From NCBI GenBank assembly GCA_945873925.1, contig CAMCES010000005.1, positions 6,654-70,653 of the forward strand: a stretch of DNA of 64,000 nucleotides. The letters run 5' to 3'. The notes under the pieces were generated by a model that worked only from the letters and a program-made list of their open reading frames with translations, was not told the origin of the DNA and did not search any database. The stretch is from Bordetella parapertussis. GTDB taxonomy: Bacteria > Pseudomonadota > Gammaproteobacteria > Burkholderiales > Burkholderiaceae_C. Positions 9,408 to 19,631 of the stretch are shown piece after piece (position 1 is the stretch's first letter; each line of letters begins with the position of its first letter). Both the position numbers and the translations under genes were made by a program.

Positions 9408-9773
9408 TCAGGCCTGAAACTCAGTCTGTTGATTTTTACGAGCCTCCTCGCGTTCAACAGTTTTCATCATCAGTGAAGGTGTCGTCTCAGCTTTTTTCTT
9501 TGAAACTGTCAAATGGCGCAGGACAGCATCATTGAATTTGAATGCGTGTTCGAGTTCTGCCATGACCTCTTGGTTAGCTTCTATGTTCAAGCAAAGGTAA
9601 TGGGCTTTGGCTAATTTGTTGATCAAGTAAGTCAATTGACGTCGACCCCAGTCCTCCAAACGGTGGACCTTGCCTCCACCATTGGTGATCAAGCTTTTGT
9701 AACGCTCGAGCATGGCAGGTACTTGTTCGCTTTGATCGGGATGAATCAAAAGCACGATTTCGTAATGACGCAT
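9408..9773 (-). CDS. rpsF: 30S ribosomal protein S6
   Basis: A 121-residue S6, beginning [19 protein letters not shown] and holding the conserved [19 protein letters not shown]. The tail from about 100 is polar and charged. It starts the minus-strand operon with priB, rpsR and rplI. The upstream AAGGAGAATGT gives a strong ribosome site. Confidence 0.97.
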   Translation of the reverse strand: MRHYEIVLLIHPDQSEQVPAMLERYKSLITNGGGKVHRLEDWGRRQLTYLINKLAKAHYLCLNIEANQEVMAELEHAFKFNDAVLRHLTVSKKKAETTPSLMMKTVEREEARKNQQTEFQA

Positions 9774-9788
9774 ACATTCTCCTTGTGG

Positions 9789-9805
9789 GTTGAGCTGCCC
9801 TCAAC
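9789..9805 (-). promoter_or_regulatory. Small hairpin in the rpsF leader
   Basis: The arms GTTGAG/CTCAAC (6 bp, 5-nt loop) lie just upstream of the rpsF ribosome site. S6-S18 is known to repress its own operon through a leader hairpin in many bacteria, but I do not see the full consensus here, so the role is only a guess. Confidence 0.3.
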
Positions 9806-9860
9806 GTCATGAAAGGTGCAGCAAGGCTAAGCCAGTTATTGTAGTACGAAAAATCTGAAC

Positions 9861-12257
9861 TCACGGAGCCTTTGCCAAAGCCTTCCAAGTAGAAACAACG
9901 CTGTCGGGATTGAGGGATATAGATTCAATCCCTTTTGAAACAAGCCACTGTGCAAAGTCCAAATGATCACTTGGCCCTTGACCACAGATGCCGACGTATT
10001 TGCCCTGTTGCTGACAAGCCTCAATGACGCGAGATAGCATGAACAAAACAGCAGGATCTCGCTCATCAAAATCAGCAGCAAGTAAAGGCATGCCTGAATC
10101 TCGATCTAAGCCAAGCGTCAATTGAGTCAAGTCATTCGAGCCAATAGAAAATCCATCAAAGTAAGCCAAAAACTCATTGGCCAAAATCGCATTGCTGGGC
10201 ACCTCACACATCATGATCACTTTCAGCTCTTTTTCCCCGCGACGCAAACCGTGGGAAGACAAGAGTTCGATGACACTTTTCGCTTGGCTCAGGGTGCGAA
10301 CAAAGGGGATCATGATCTGTACATTGGTTAAACCCATTTCGCCCCTGACTCTGAGCAAAGCCTCACACTCCATTGCAAAGGCTTCTTCGAATTCTTTGCT
10401 CAAGTAACGAACAGCTCCTCGGAAACCCAACATGGGATTTTCTTCTTCTGGCTCGTATCTGCTGCCACCGATCAGCTTTCTGTATTCATTGGATTTGAAA
10501 TCAGACAAACGAACAATCACTGGTTTGGGCCAAAATGCTGCTGCGATGGTCGCGATGCCCTCAGTTACTTTGTCAATAAAAAAAGTTTTTGGGGATGCGT
10601 GTCCTCGGGCAACTGATTCAACCGCTTTTTTAAGGTCTGAATCAATATGCGGATAATCCAATACCGCTTTCGGATGGACACCAATGTTGTTGTTGATGAT
10701 GAATTCCAATCGAGCCAAACCAACACCTTGATTGGGTAGTTGCGCAAAATCGAAAGCCAACCCAGGGTTGCCGATGTTCATCATCAGCTTGGTGGCCAGT
10801 TCTGGCATCTCCCCTCTTTGAACTTCAGAGACTTCCGACTCCAACAACCCATCGTAGACAAAACCAGTATCTCCCTCTGAACAACTCACCGTAACGATCG
10901 AGTCTGATGGCAAACTGCTGGTGGCGTCCCCGCAGCCCACCACCGCTGGAATACCCAATTCACGTGCAATGATGGCAGCATGGCATGTTCTGCCACCACG
11001 GTTGGTGACGATGGCACTTGCCCTTTTCATGACCGGTTCCCAGTTGGGATCGGTCATGTCAGTGACCAAGACATCTCCTACCTTCACCAGATCCATCTCA
11101 GCCAAACTGCTGACCAATCGGACGGGTCCGGTACCGATTTTTTGACCAATGGCACGACCTTGGGCCAAAACAGTTCCTGTCCCCTTGAGTTGGTATCGCA
11201 ATTCAGCCTGACCTTTCAATTGGCTCTTGACGGTCTCAGGACGCGCCTGAAGTATGTATAGCTTTCCATCATTTCCATCTTTACCCCACTCAATATCCAT
11301 TGGGCGACCGTAATGTTTTTCAATAACGATTGCATACTTTGCCAATTCAATGATTTCAGCATCTGTGAGGCAATAACGGTTGCGTAACTCAAGCGGGACA
11401 TCGTGGTTGGTGACCAACTTACCTGTCTTTAAACGATCCTCGGTTGTTGCAAAGTTCATTTGAATCAATTTGGAGCCAAGCGTTCGGCGAACAATGGCTT
11501 GATTGCCAGCAGCCAACATCGGTTTGTGGACATAAAACTCGTCCGGATTGACCGCGCCCTGCACCACAGTCTCACCCAAACCATAACTGGCAGTGATGAA
11601 GACAACATCATCAAACCCAGACTCGGTATCCATCGTGAACATGACACCCGCTGTACCCAAATCCGAACGAACCATGCGTTGCACCCCGGCAGACAATGCA
11701 ACCTGGCCATGATCGAAACCCTTGTGCACTCGGTAGCTGATAGCTCTGTCGTTGTAGAGGGAAGCAAAAACTTCCTTGATCTTCAAAAGAATGTCATTGA
11801 TACCGTGGACATTCAGAAAGCTTTCTTGCTGCCCAGCAAAAGAAGCATCAGGCAAGTCCTCTGCCGTTGCAGAGGAGCGAACTGCATATGATGCAGTTTC
11901 ATCCTGCCCATTGAGAATGAGAAAAGCATTGGCAATGTCTTTGGCCAACTGGTCAGGAAATGGCTGAGCGATGATCCAGTTGCGGATTTTTTCGCCAGTG
12001 GCAGTCAGCTCATGAAGATTGTCAGTTTCCAGGACAGATAAAGCGGCATCAATACGCTTATCCAATTGCCCATTTTGAAGGAATATTCTGAAAGCATGCG
12101 AGGTGGTTGCAAAACCTGAGGGAACACTGACGCCACTGGGCAGCTGGGAAATCATTTCACCCAGGCTGGCATTTTTGCCACCCACCGATTCGACATCGGT
12201 CATTCTCAAATTTTCAAACGGAACAACCAGAGCTGTTGGGCTGAACAAGGCTGACAT
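9861..12257 (-). CDS. ppsA: Phosphoenolpyruvate synthase
   Basis: A 798-residue enzyme (pyruvate, water dikinase) that makes PEP from pyruvate and ATP for gluconeogenesis. The N-terminal ATP-grasp part starts [20 protein letters not shown]. The swivelling domain carries the phosphohistidine in [18 protein letters not shown], and the C-terminal PEP-binding barrel ends with [11 protein letters not shown] chose the ATG at 12257 because GGAG stands 7 bp upstream; an upstream in-frame ATG has no ribosome site. It is divergent from its regulator at 12440. Confidence 0.96.
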   Translation of the reverse strand: MSALFSPTALVVPFENLRMTDVESVGGKNASLGEMISQLPSGVSVPSGFATTSHAFRIFLQNGQLDKRIDAALSVLETDNLHELTATGEKIRNWIIAQPFPDQLAKDIANAFLILNGQDETASYAVRSSATAEDLPDASFAGQQESFLNVHGINDILLKIKEVFASLYNDRAISYRVHKGFDHGQVALSAGVQRMVRSDLGTAGVMFTMDTESGFDDVVFITASYGLGETVVQGAVNPDEFYVHKPMLAAGNQAIVRRTLGSKLIQMNFATTEDRLKTGKLVTNHDVPLELRNRYCLTDAEIIELAKYAIVIEKHYGRPMDIEWGKDGNDGKLYILQARPETVKSQLKGQAELRYQLKGTGTVLAQGRAIGQKIGTGPVRLVSSLAEMDLVKVGDVLVTDMTDPNWEPVMKRASAIVTNRGGRTCHAAIIARELGIPAVVGCGDATSSLPSDSIVTVSCSEGDTGFVYDGLLESEVSEVQRGEMPELATKLMMNIGNPGLAFDFAQLPNQGVGLARLEFIINNNIGVHPKAVLDYPHIDSDLKKAVESVARGHASPKTFFIDKVTEGIATIAAAFWPKPVIVRLSDFKSNEYRKLIGGSRYEPEEENPMLGFRGAVRYLSKEFEEAFAMECEALLRVRGEMGLTNVQIMIPFVRTLSQAKSVIELLSSHGLRRGEKELKVIMMCEVPSNAILANEFLAYFDGFSIGSNDLTQLTLGLDRDSGMPLLAADFDERDPAVLFMLSRVIEACQQQGKYVGICGQGPSDHLDFAQWLVSKGIESISLNPDSVVSTWKALAKAP

Positions 12258-12318
12258 AAACAAACTCCAAAAATTAAACCGGGGAAAATGCAAAGCCAGC
12301 GACGAGGCTTCACAGAAA

Positions 12319-12381
12319 ATGTGCGGGCAAATAGTTGCTTTATTGAAGTTGTATTTGGCACTAAAGGAATTGCTCGCACAT
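12319..12381. promoter_or_regulatory. Widely spaced inverted repeat between ppsA and ppsR
   Basis: ATGTGCGGGCAAAT at 12319-12332 is repeated in inverse orientation as the complement of 12368-12381 (ATGTGCGAGCAATT), 12 of 14 positions identical. The half-sites are about 50 bp apart, close to five helical turns, in the divergent promoter region of ppsA and its regulator. This geometry suits a looping or two-site operator; the protein that binds is unknown. Confidence 0.5.
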
Positions 12382-12439
12382 GTTTAAATGAGGTAAGTGC
12401 AATATTTTAGACTTTATTTTTTTTCTACCTGGACATCTC

Positions 12440-13261
12440 ATGCCCAACAGAACCGTATTCTTTGTATCAGATGGAACTGGAATCACTGCCGAAACATTTG
12501 GCAACGCTATCTTGGCTCAATTTGAAATACAACCAAGACATGTTCGGCTGCCTTTCATCGATTCAGTCCAAAAAGCGCACCAGGCGGTTGACCAAATCAA
12601 TGCGGTTTTTCGCCAGGAAGGCGTTAAACCGATTGTGTTTACGACCTTGGCAAAAGATGAGGTCTTGAATGTGTTGGCGGAGAACTGTCAGGCTGTTTTA
12701 CTCGACATGTTCAGCACGTTTGTTAAGCCCTTGGAGTTGGAATTTGGCATCAAGTCAAACCACCGTATTGGACGGTTTTTAGATATCAGCAAAAGCCGTG
12801 CTTACCATGATCGGATTGAAGCGATCAATTTCAGCCTAGCCCATGATGATGGGCAAAAAAATTCAGACTTAGACAAGTCTGATGTCATTTTGGTGGGAGT
12901 GAGTCGAAGCGGTAAAACACCCACCAGCCTGTATTTGGCCATGCAACATGGCTTGAAAGCATCCAACTATCCCCTTATTCCTGAGGATTTCGAGCGTCAG
13001 CAGTTGCCTTCAGCGCTATTGCCTCACTTGGATAAAGTATACGGACTCACTATTTTGCCTGAACGACTGAGCGAAATACGCAACGAACGCAGACCAAACT
13101 CAAAGTATGCCAGCTTGGCCAATTGCCAGCATGAGGTTCATGAAGGTGAGTCCATGATGCGTCGCTATGGCATACGATGGCTTTCTACAACAACCAAAAG
13201 TATCGAGGAAATTGCAACCACGATCCTGCAAGAAATCAGCCCCGAACGCCTGATTTATTGA
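12440..13261 (+). CDS. ppsR: PEP synthase regulatory protein (DUF299 kinase/pyrophosphorylase)
   Basis: A 273-residue bifunctional enzyme of the DUF299 family. It inactivates PEP synthase by ADP-dependent threonine phosphorylation and reactivates it by phosphate-dependent removal. It starts FFVSDGTGITAETFGNA; the P-loop GVSRSGKTPTSLYLA is near residue 152. The gene is divergent from ppsA, which supports the pairing. It must not be confused with the photosystem repressor PpsR, which is an unrelated protein. It overlaps the convergent glcG-like gene by 7 bp. Confidence 0.95.
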   Translation: MPNRTVFFVSDGTGITAETFGNAILAQFEIQPRHVRLPFIDSVQKAHQAVDQINAVFRQEGVKPIVFTTLAKDEVLNVLAENCQAVLLDMFSTFVKPLELEFGIKSNHRIGRFLDISKSRAYHDRIEAINFSLAHDDGQKNSDLDKSDVILVGVSRSGKTPTSLYLAMQHGLKASNYPLIPEDFERQQLPSALLPHLDKVYGLTILPERLSEIRNERRPNSKYASLANCQHEVHEGESMMRRYGIRWLSTTTKSIEEIATTILQEISPERLIY

Positions 13262-13680
13262 GTGTGAGGGCTTGACAGGCCGAGTGCTGCGATACCCGCC
13301 TTGGCGATTTGTGCATCCTCGTTGGATTTCACTCCACTGACACCCACCGCGCCAATCACTTGCCCGTCCTTGAGGATAGGCACACCTCCTTCTAACAAGC
13401 CCTTTAGTTCAGGTGCACTCAAAAAAGACTGGCGGCCGGAGTTAACAATGTCCTCGTATATTTTGCTCTCACGCCGGCCCAGTGCGGCTGTATGTGCCTT
13501 GGCCGGAGCGATGTAAGCTGATATGGGTGCAGCACCATCCATGCGATTGAGCCACAACAAGTGACCGCCGTCATCGACAATGGCAATGGTGACAGACCAG
13601 TTGTGTTTGAGGGCCTCAGATTCAGCAGCATTTGCCACCAAAAGGACATCAGCTGACTGCATAATGTATTTCGTATTCAT
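13255..13680 (-). CDS. GlcG/HbpS family protein (DUF336)
   Basis: A protein of about 141 residues with the heme-binding GlcG/HbpS fold, seen in IAIVDDGGHLLWLNRMDGA, PAKAHTAALGR and LEGGVPILKDGQVIGAVGVSG. Members bind heme or cobalamin or sense oxidative stress, and the exact role here is unknown. The start is uncertain because no clear ribosome site is seen. I used ATG at 13680 (MNTKYIMQSADV); 13740 and 13662 are in-frame alternatives. Confidence 0.8.
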   Translation of the reverse strand: MNTKYIMQSADVLLVANAAESEALKHNWSVTIAIVDDGGHLLWLNRMDGAAPISAYIAPAKAHTAALGRRESKIYEDIVNSGRQSFLSAPELKGLLEGGVPILKDGQVIGAVGVSGVKSNEDAQIAKAGIAALGLSSPHTQ

Positions 13681-13848
13681 TGTATTGGATTTGGTATTCA
13701 AAAGCATGAGCATAGCTTGAAAAAAGTCGCCGACAGCCACGCACCAAACAGAAAAGCCCTAGGTTGGATGTTGGCTTTGTGAAGCCATGGCTTGCCCTGA
13801 ATTGGTTAGAATTGAGGCTAATGTAATTGAGCTTAAAAGGAGTTACAA

Positions 13849-14541
13849 ATGACTGAGCAAATACAAAGCATTGCTTACCCTCAGGCAGTGTCGAGCCCAC
13901 AAGAGCGAAACAAAGTTCTTCGCAATACCTATTGGCTTTTGTCATTGACCATGCTCCCCACAGTTTTGGGGGCATGGTTTGGCGTTGCCACTGGCATCAG
14001 TTACGCATTATCTGGCGGACTCGGACTGGTTGTTTTTTTGGCTGGCGCATTCGGTTTTGTCTTCGCCATTGAAAAAACCAAGCATTCTTCTATGGGCATT
14101 CTTGTCTTGTTGGCCTTTACTTTCTTCATGGGTCTGATGCTGTCAAGATTGATCGCAATGGTCCTAGGCTTCAAAAACGGGACTGAGTTGGTCATGACAG
14201 CCTTTGGTGGCACTGCAGGCGTTTTCTTACTGATGGCCAGTTTGGCAAGTGTGGTCAAACGTGATTTGTCCGGTATGGGTAAATGGCTGTTCGTCGGTGC
14301 AATTGTTTTGATCGTTGGAAGCATCATCAATCTGTTTGTTGGCTCTACAGCGGGCATGATGGCCATTTCCATGCTTGCCATAGGTATCTTCAGTGCCTAC
14401 ATGCTCTACGACATCAAGCAGATCATTGATGGCGGCGAAACCAATTACATCAGTGCCACCATGGCCCTTTACATGGACTTAATCAACGTGTTCCAGAGCC
14501 TGTTGATGCTTTTGGGCCTGATGGGTGGCGAAAAAGATTGA
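13849..14541 (+). CDS. Bax inhibitor-1/YccA family membrane protein
   Basis: A 230-residue inner-membrane protein with about seven hydrophobic segments, matching the BI-1/YccA/YbhL family (for example SAYMLYDIKQIIDGGETNYISATMALYMD split in two at the end). In E. coli YccA interacts with the FtsH protease, and some homologues leak calcium. A strong AAAAGGAG precedes the ATG by 7 bp. It is monocistronic, with a terminator directly after it. Confidence 0.92.
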   Translation: MTEQIQSIAYPQAVSSPQERNKVLRNTYWLLSLTMLPTVLGAWFGVATGISYALSGGLGLVVFLAGAFGFVFAIEKTKHSSMGILVLLAFTFFMGLMLSRLIAMVLGFKNGTELVMTAFGGTAGVFLLMASLASVVKRDLSGMGKWLFVGAIVLIVGSIINLFVGSTAGMMAISMLAIGIFSAYMLYDIKQIIDGGETNYISATMALYMDLINVFQSLLMLLGLMGGEKD

Positions 14542-14560
14542 TTCATCCAAAGACCATCCA

Positions 14561-14585
14561 AAAAGACCCTGCGGGGTCTTTTTTT
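14561..14585. terminator. Bidirectional intrinsic terminator
   Basis: A 9-bp stem (AAAAGACCC / GGGTCTTTT) with a 4-nt loop and a T tract on the plus strand, plus an A run on the other side. It lies between the convergent BI-1 gene and rlmD and can serve both. Confidence 0.9.
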
Positions 14586-15978
14586 ATGTCCTTTCAAAAA
14601 CTGCCATGCTCTCTACGTGGGCTGTATGGGGAAACATATTGATGACGCCTGCTGAAAGGCAGCGGTAACCAGCTTGGTGAACCAAAAGATCAGCATCACG
14701 CGCAAGGGTGGCTGGATTACAACTGACATAAACAATACGCGATGGAGCTTGCCAATTGGCGTCTTGCTCGAGGGCATTGCACAGCGCTTTTACGAGAGCG
14801 AATGCCCCCTCCCTGGGCGGATCAATCAACCATTTGTTTGCTTGCGGAAATGTCATCAGCTTGTCGGCATCTATTTCGAAAAGATTCATCGGCAAAAACG
14901 TCAATTGGCACAGTCGATTGAGTCCCACTTGATTCAACCGTAATTGACTGTTCAGGGAAGCGTTATGCGATGCCCAATCCAACAGAGCTTGGCTGCCTTC
15001 GACACCCAACACATTGCGTGCTAGCGTTGCCATCGGCAGGGTGAAATTACCCAAACCACAAAACCAATCAATCAACTGGTCGTTGCTTTCTATAGCCAAG
15101 TGGTTGATGGCTCGAACAACCAAGGCTTGGTTGATCTCAGGATTGACTTGGGTAAAGTCTGTGGGTCGAAATTGCATGGTCAAATTGAATTGCTTGAGCG
15201 CATAAGACAAAACTTGACTGTCATACGTATTCAGCAAGGCGATCGAATCAGGCCCACTGGGTTGAAGCCACCACTGAACATGGTGTTCTTCTCCAAATTG
15301 TTTCAACAGCTGCTTGTCCTTCACAGAAAGCGACTGGAGATGCCGAAGAACCAAAGCAGTGACTGAATCGCCACAGGCCAATTCAATTTGAGGGCAAGTT
15401 TCTTTGGCGTCCAAACTTGCAATCAACTCTCTCAAAGGCATGAGTAACTGACTCACATGGACGGGTAACACCTCACAACGCTCCATGTCAGCAACAAAAG
15501 GACTTTTGCGCTCATGAAAGCCTATCAAGACCTTGTCCTTTTTTTTAACAAACTTAACGGACAACCTGGCACGGTATCGGTAGTTCCAAGCTGGACCATG
15601 CAAAGGGCGGTTGATGTGTTCAGGTTTGACCTTGCCAAGGTGCCACAAGTTATCCTCCAAAACACGTTGCTTGATAGCCACTTGTCCATATTCGTTGAGA
15701 TGTTGCATCTTGCAACCACCGCAGGCACCTGGGTGCCATCCAAAGTTTGTGCATTGCGGCGTCACGCGCTGGGATGAGGCATGGTGAATTTGACGCAAAC
15801 TGCCCTTCTCCCAATTGTTCTTTTTGCGGTGGATATTGGCACTCACCGTTTCAAAAGGCAGGGCTCCATCAATGAAGACAACTTTTCCATCGCTGCCATG
15901 GGCAATACCTTGGGCCTCCATGTCCATTGACTCAACATGAAAGCAGTTCGAGCCTTGCAGAGACTGGTCATCAGACAT
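14584..15978 (-). CDS. rlmD: 23S rRNA (uracil-1939-C5)-methyltransferase
   Basis: A 464-residue RlmD/RumA-type enzyme. The N-terminal TRAM-like region is followed by a 4Fe-4S cysteine set (C-x9-CGGC in [16 protein letters not shown]), and the C-terminal SAM domain has [14 protein letters not shown] and the catalytic cysteine in [13 protein letters not shown] chose ATG 15978 over an in-frame TTG at 16005, although neither has a strong ribosome site. It follows nlpD by 23 bp, where rpoS would stand in many proteobacteria. Confidence 0.93.
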   Translation of the reverse strand: MSDDQSLQGSNCFHVESMDMEAQGIAHGSDGKVVFIDGALPFETVSANIHRKKNNWEKGSLRQIHHASSQRVTPQCTNFGWHPGACGGCKMQHLNEYGQVAIKQRVLEDNLWHLGKVKPEHINRPLHGPAWNYRYRARLSVKFVKKKDKVLIGFHERKSPFVADMERCEVLPVHVSQLLMPLRELIASLDAKETCPQIELACGDSVTALVLRHLQSLSVKDKQLLKQFGEEHHVQWWLQPSGPDSIALLNTYDSQVLSYALKQFNLTMQFRPTDFTQVNPEINQALVVRAINHLAIESNDQLIDWFCGLGNFTLPMATLARNVLGVEGSQALLDWASHNASLNSQLRLNQVGLNRLCQLTFLPMNLFEIDADKLMTFPQANKWLIDPPREGAFALVKALCNALEQDANWQAPSRIVYVSCNPATLARDADLLVHQAGYRCLSAGVINMFPHTAHVESMAVFERT

Positions 15979-16001
15979 ATTCACAGGGCAATTGACAAGT
16001 A

Positions 16002-16883
16002 TCAACGAGGAGGTAATAGCTTGACCGGATCAACGGGTTTGCCAGACTTTCGAATTTCAAAGTGGAGTTTGACTTGGTCTGCATCGCTGTTACCCATCTC
16101 AGCAATTTTTTGACCGCGCTTGACCAACTGATCTTCCTTCACTGAAATGCTTTGGTTGTGCGCATATGCGGTCAAGTAGGTATTGTTATGTTTGAGTATC
16201 ACCAAATTGCCATAGCCTCGCAGGCCTGAGCCAGCGTAAACAACCCGGCCATCGGCGGATGCATAGATTGGGTCACCCGACTTGCCAGCGATATCGACAC
16301 CCTTGTTTTTAGAATCATCGAAAACTGACAACAGATTGCCCTGGGCAGGCCATGCAAAAGGTAAGCTGTCATCAGACGCATTGGGGGGCAGTACAGCTTG
16401 TGGAGGAGCGGTTGGGCTGGCTGCAGCAGCCTTGCTTTCACTGCCTGCTGGGGCCACTTTGGCTTGAGGGGCAACAGGATTGACAACCACTTCTTCTTTT
16501 TCAGCTTCATTGGCAGGAGGTGCCACTCTGAGAACTTGCCCCACTTCGATGACATTGGGGTTGTCTATTGCGTTCCAACGCATCACATCGCGCCAATTTT
16601 GACCGTGATCCAACCCTATGCGAATCAGAGTGTCACCTTGCTTGACAGTGTAGAAGTCAGACTTAGGCGCAGTTTCGGAAGCGGTTTTGGCGGTAACAGT
16701 TTTGGCATCAATAGCGGATTTTTCTGGTGTTTTAGGAGTTGCAACAGGTTTGGATTTAACCCTGTCTTCAACCGGCGCAGGGATACTTCTGCCCGCACTG
16801 ATACAAGCGGTCAAAAGAGGAAAAATCAGCCCATGGAGCAGGAGCAAAACCAAGAGTGGAAGTCGAATCATTGGGGTTTTCAT
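16002..16883 (-). CDS. nlpD: NlpD-like lipoprotein, LysM plus degenerate M23 domain
   Basis: A 293-residue envelope protein. The N-terminus is a lipoprotein signal ending in LLTAC (Cys near 26). A LysM domain follows ([20 protein letters not shown]), then a low-complexity Ala/Pro/Lys linker and a LytM/M23 domain. The zinc ligands look lost: NKGVDIAG stands where H-x-G-x-D is expected, and [10 protein letters not shown] lacks the first His of HxH. That fits NlpD/EnvC proteins, which activate amidases instead of cutting peptidoglycan. It sits directly after pcm and surE, the classic context. Confidence 0.9.
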   Translation of the reverse strand: MKTPMIRLPLLVLLLLHGLIFPLLTACISAGRSIPAPVEDRVKSKPVATPKTPEKSAIDAKTVTAKTASETAPKSDFYTVKQGDTLIRIGLDHGQNWRDVMRWNAIDNPNVIEVGQVLRVAPPANEAEKEEVVVNPVAPQAKVAPAGSESKAAAASPTAPPQAVLPPNASDDSLPFAWPAQGNLLSVFDDSKNKGVDIAGKSGDPIYASADGRVVYAGSGLRGYGNLVILKHNNTYLTAYAHNQSISVKEDQLVKRGQKIAEMGNSDADQVKLHFEIRKSGKPVDPVKLLPPR

Positions 16884-17684
16884 TCAGATCACGCCCGATT
16901 TTAGGGGGACAAAATTCACTGGTTCCAAGACACTTCTGCGCAAACCAGCGGGGGTTTTATCTATCACCACCAGACTTTGTTGGCCATTGTCCATGGCCAT
17001 CGGCGCCACAATCCGCCCACCCATTTCCAATTGATCTGTCCAAGCTTGGGGAATGGCATCTCCACCTGCAGCAGCAATGATTCCGGCGTAAGGGGCGCGG
17101 TCATGGTAGCCCAACATGCCGTCGCCTAAAAGCAAATGCAAATTGGGGATGCGCATGGGTCTCAAGTTGTCCTTGGCTTTGAGGTGTAAGCCCTGAATCC
17201 GTTCAATGCTAAATACCTCTTTTGAAACCAAACTGAGCAGCGCAGCTTGATAGCCGCAGCCAGTTCCGATTTCAAGAACTCGACCTAACTTTCCAGTGAT
17301 TTTCAAATTACGTCCCTGCCGCAGCAACTCTATCATCCGGGCAACCACATTGGGCTTGGATATGGTTTGACCGAATCCAATTGGCAAACTGGTGTCCTCG
17401 TATGCCTGATTGACCAAGGCGCTGTCAATGAAACGGTGACGCTCGATTTTCTCCAAGGCTGAAAGTAATACGGGGTCCTCTACGCCTTGGTCGATTAACT
17501 TGCTGACCATGCGTCGACGAACTGCATATGAATCTAAGCCGACCCCTGCGGCAGGTGGCTCGGTCAATGATTCTTTGGCACGCGCATTCAACTGTTCTGA
17601 CCATGTTTTAGAAGACAGAGCAGGTTTTTGTACCTTAGGCACTGCATTGTCTAATTTGGCTGGAAAACTGGGGCGTGGCTTCAT
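16884..17684 (-). CDS. pcm: Protein-L-isoaspartate O-methyltransferase
   Basis: A 266-residue SAM-dependent enzyme that repairs isoaspartyl damage in proteins. The SAM loop is VLEIGTGCGYQAALLS, and AYEDTSLPIGFGQTIS is the typical substrate-binding motif. An extra N-terminal stretch of about 45 residues, rich in Lys and Pro, precedes the domain. It overlaps surE by 4 bp and abuts nlpD. Confidence 0.95.
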   Translation of the reverse strand: MKPRPSFPAKLDNAVPKVQKPALSSKTWSEQLNARAKESLTEPPAAGVGLDSYAVRRRMVSKLIDQGVEDPVLLSALEKIERHRFIDSALVNQAYEDTSLPIGFGQTISKPNVVARMIELLRQGRNLKITGKLGRVLEIGTGCGYQAALLSLVSKEVFSIERIQGLHLKAKDNLRPMRIPNLHLLLGDGMLGYHDRAPYAGIIAAAGGDAIPQAWTDQLEMGGRIVAPMAMDNGQQSLVVIDKTPAGLRRSVLEPVNFVPLKSGVI

Positions 17685-18445
17685 GCCGTCTCATTCCAAA
17701 CAGATTGAGAATCACGCCAAAATGGCAACGCTGCATGGTCAGTCAAGTCAACTTGCAAAGGCGTCAAAGAAACATGGCCTTGAGAAGTGGCGTAGAAGTC
17801 TGTGTCGTGCGCCTCGTCTTTTGCAGCGCCAGCGCTTCCAATCCAGTACATGGTTTCACCTCTGGGATTTTCTTGTGTGATGAAAGCATTTGCAGGGTGG
17901 CGTCGACCAAGACGGGTCAATTTGATCTCGCCCATTTGAGACAAAGGACGGTTCGGAATATTGACATTCACCAGCCAGGGCGCTGCTTTGATGGAGTTGT
18001 CATTCATCAACGTGGTGACAAGCATCCTTGCTTTTTCAGCCGCCGCATCCAAATGGATCCAGCCACGCTCAACCTGGCTGAATGCAATGGCCGGAATGCC
18101 CATCAAAAATCCTTCCATCGCTGCTCCCACTGTTCCAGAATAAATCGTGTCGTCTCCCATGTTGGCCCCATTATTGATACCAGAGACAATCAAATCGGGT
18201 TTGTAATTGAGATACCCAGTCAGTGCAATATGGACACAATCTGCAGGTGTCCCGGTCAGGTACTTGAACCCATTTTCTGCTTGCCTGATATAAATAGGTG
18301 CGTTAAGGGTCAAGGCGTTGGACTTTGCACTGTTGTTGTGTTCAGGCGCAATCACTTCAACCTGGGCTATATTTTTGAGTGATTCGTACAAGGCGATAAT
18401 GCCTGGGGCCAGATATCCGTCGTCATTGCAAATCAAAATTCTCAT
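17681..18445 (-). CDS. surE: 5'/3'-nucleotidase SurE
   Basis: A 254-residue nucleotidase acting on nucleoside 5' and 3' monophosphates (also called exopolyphosphatase or survival protein). The metal-binding MRILICNDDGYLAPG at the very start, GTPADCVHIAL and SGINNGANMGDD are diagnostic. I start at ATG 18445 because the domain begins there; an in-frame upstream extension of 13 codons has no support. It is the first gene of surE-pcm-nlpD. Confidence 0.96.
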   Translation of the reverse strand: MRILICNDDGYLAPGIIALYESLKNIAQVEVIAPEHNNSAKSNALTLNAPIYIRQAENGFKYLTGTPADCVHIALTGYLNYKPDLIVSGINNGANMGDDTIYSGTVGAAMEGFLMGIPAIAFSQVERGWIHLDAAAEKARMLVTTLMNDNSIKAAPWLVNVNIPNRPLSQMGEIKLTRLGRRHPANAFITQENPRGETMYWIGSAGAAKDEAHDTDFYATSQGHVSLTPLQVDLTDHAALPFWRDSQSVWNETA

Positions 18446-18552
18446 GAATACCCCATCCAAAACACAATTGTAGTTTGACTGCACTTTGGGCCAGCGCCCT
18501 GAACAGGTACTGCGTTACTCCATTTGTTAGCATTTTTTTCAAGGAAACCGAC

Positions 18553-19533
18553 ATGAAAGCTTGGCTGTGTGAAAACCCAATCGGGGTTGAAGCCCTGGAG
18601 TGGGTAGATTTGCCAACGCCCTCTCCCAGTTCAGCGGAAGTCTTGGTCAGAATTCAAGCTGCAAGCTTGAACTTCCCTGACCTGTTGATTGTGCAGAACA
18701 AATACCAGATGAAGCCGCAGTTGCCTTTTGTGCCAGGCTCTGAATACGCAGGAGTGATTGAGGCGATTGGAAGCGATGTCAAACATTTGCATGTTGGACA
18801 ACGCGTTGCATGTCTGTCTGGCACGGGTGGATTTGCAACCCATGTGCTTGCGCCTGCCCACCTGTGCCTTGCATTGACTCCAAGTTTTTCTGCGGTCGAT
18901 GCGGCAGCATTCATCATGATTTATGCCACCTCCTACCACGCCTTGGTGGACCGAAGCGGCCTGAAATCGGGAGAGACTGTCTTGATCTTAGGCGCAGCAG
19001 GTGGCGTTGGTACGGCAGCGATCCAAATTGCAAAGGCCATGGGCGCGAAAGTGATCGCTGCAGCATCAACAGCTGAAAAATGTGCTCTGTGTAAAAAGTT
19101 GGGAGCAGATGCGGTTATCAATTACAGCGAAACCAACCTCCGCGAGCAAATTAAATCGGTCACGGATGGCAAAGGACCTGATGTCATTTATGACCCCGTT
19201 GGTGGTGATTTTTCAGAACAAGCTTTTCGCTCAATCGCTTGGCGCGGTAGGTATTTAGTGGTGGGTTTTGCGGCAGGTCACATCCCCTCCATTCCCTTGA
19301 ATTTGGCATTACTCAAAGGTGCTTCCATTGTGGGTGTCTTTTGGGGGGACTTTGCAAAAAGAGAGCCGATCAACAATACAGAGATGATGACGACTTTGAT
19401 GCAATGGTATGAGGACAAAAAAATATCGCCTGTCATTGATCAAACGATGCCCATGGAACAACTCAATCAAGCTTATGAGCGCATGAACTCCAGGTCGGTG
19501 CAGGGGAAATTGATCATGATCAACCCCGACTAA
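18553..19533 (+). CDS. NADPH:quinone oxidoreductase family (zinc-free MDR)
   Basis: A 326-residue medium-chain dehydrogenase/reductase without the structural zinc lobe, as in quinone reductases. It shows a GroES-like N-terminal half and a Rossmann motif ILGAAGGVGTAAIQIAKAMG. The late segment YDPVGGDFSEQAFRSIAWRG is typical. The substrate is unknown. I chose the ATG at 18553 after AAGGAAACCGAC; an upstream in-frame start lies over the surE promoter. Confidence 0.88.
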   Translation: MKAWLCENPIGVEALEWVDLPTPSPSSAEVLVRIQAASLNFPDLLIVQNKYQMKPQLPFVPGSEYAGVIEAIGSDVKHLHVGQRVACLSGTGGFATHVLAPAHLCLALTPSFSAVDAAAFIMIYATSYHALVDRSGLKSGETVLILGAAGGVGTAAIQIAKAMGAKVIAAASTAEKCALCKKLGADAVINYSETNLREQIKSVTDGKGPDVIYDPVGGDFSEQAFRSIAWRGRYLVVGFAAGHIPSIPLNLALLKGASIVGVFWGDFAKREPINNTEMMTTLMQWYEDKKISPVIDQTMPMEQLNQAYERMNSRSVQGKLIMINPD

Positions 19534-19631
19534 AAGTGACCAACTAAACAATGGCAAAATTACTCACATGCATGCCTGTTTCTGGTCAATGCAATTTACT
19601 TTCAGATTTTTCTCAACTCAAAGGGTGATAA

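Noticed and set aside
12440..13261. Gene symbol ppsR taken as the photosystem repressor that would bind the puc promoter
   Set aside because: The protein is a DUF299 kinase/phosphorylase with a P-loop and no PAS or helix-turn-helix domain; it pairs with ppsA. The photosystem PpsR/CrtJ is not in this window.
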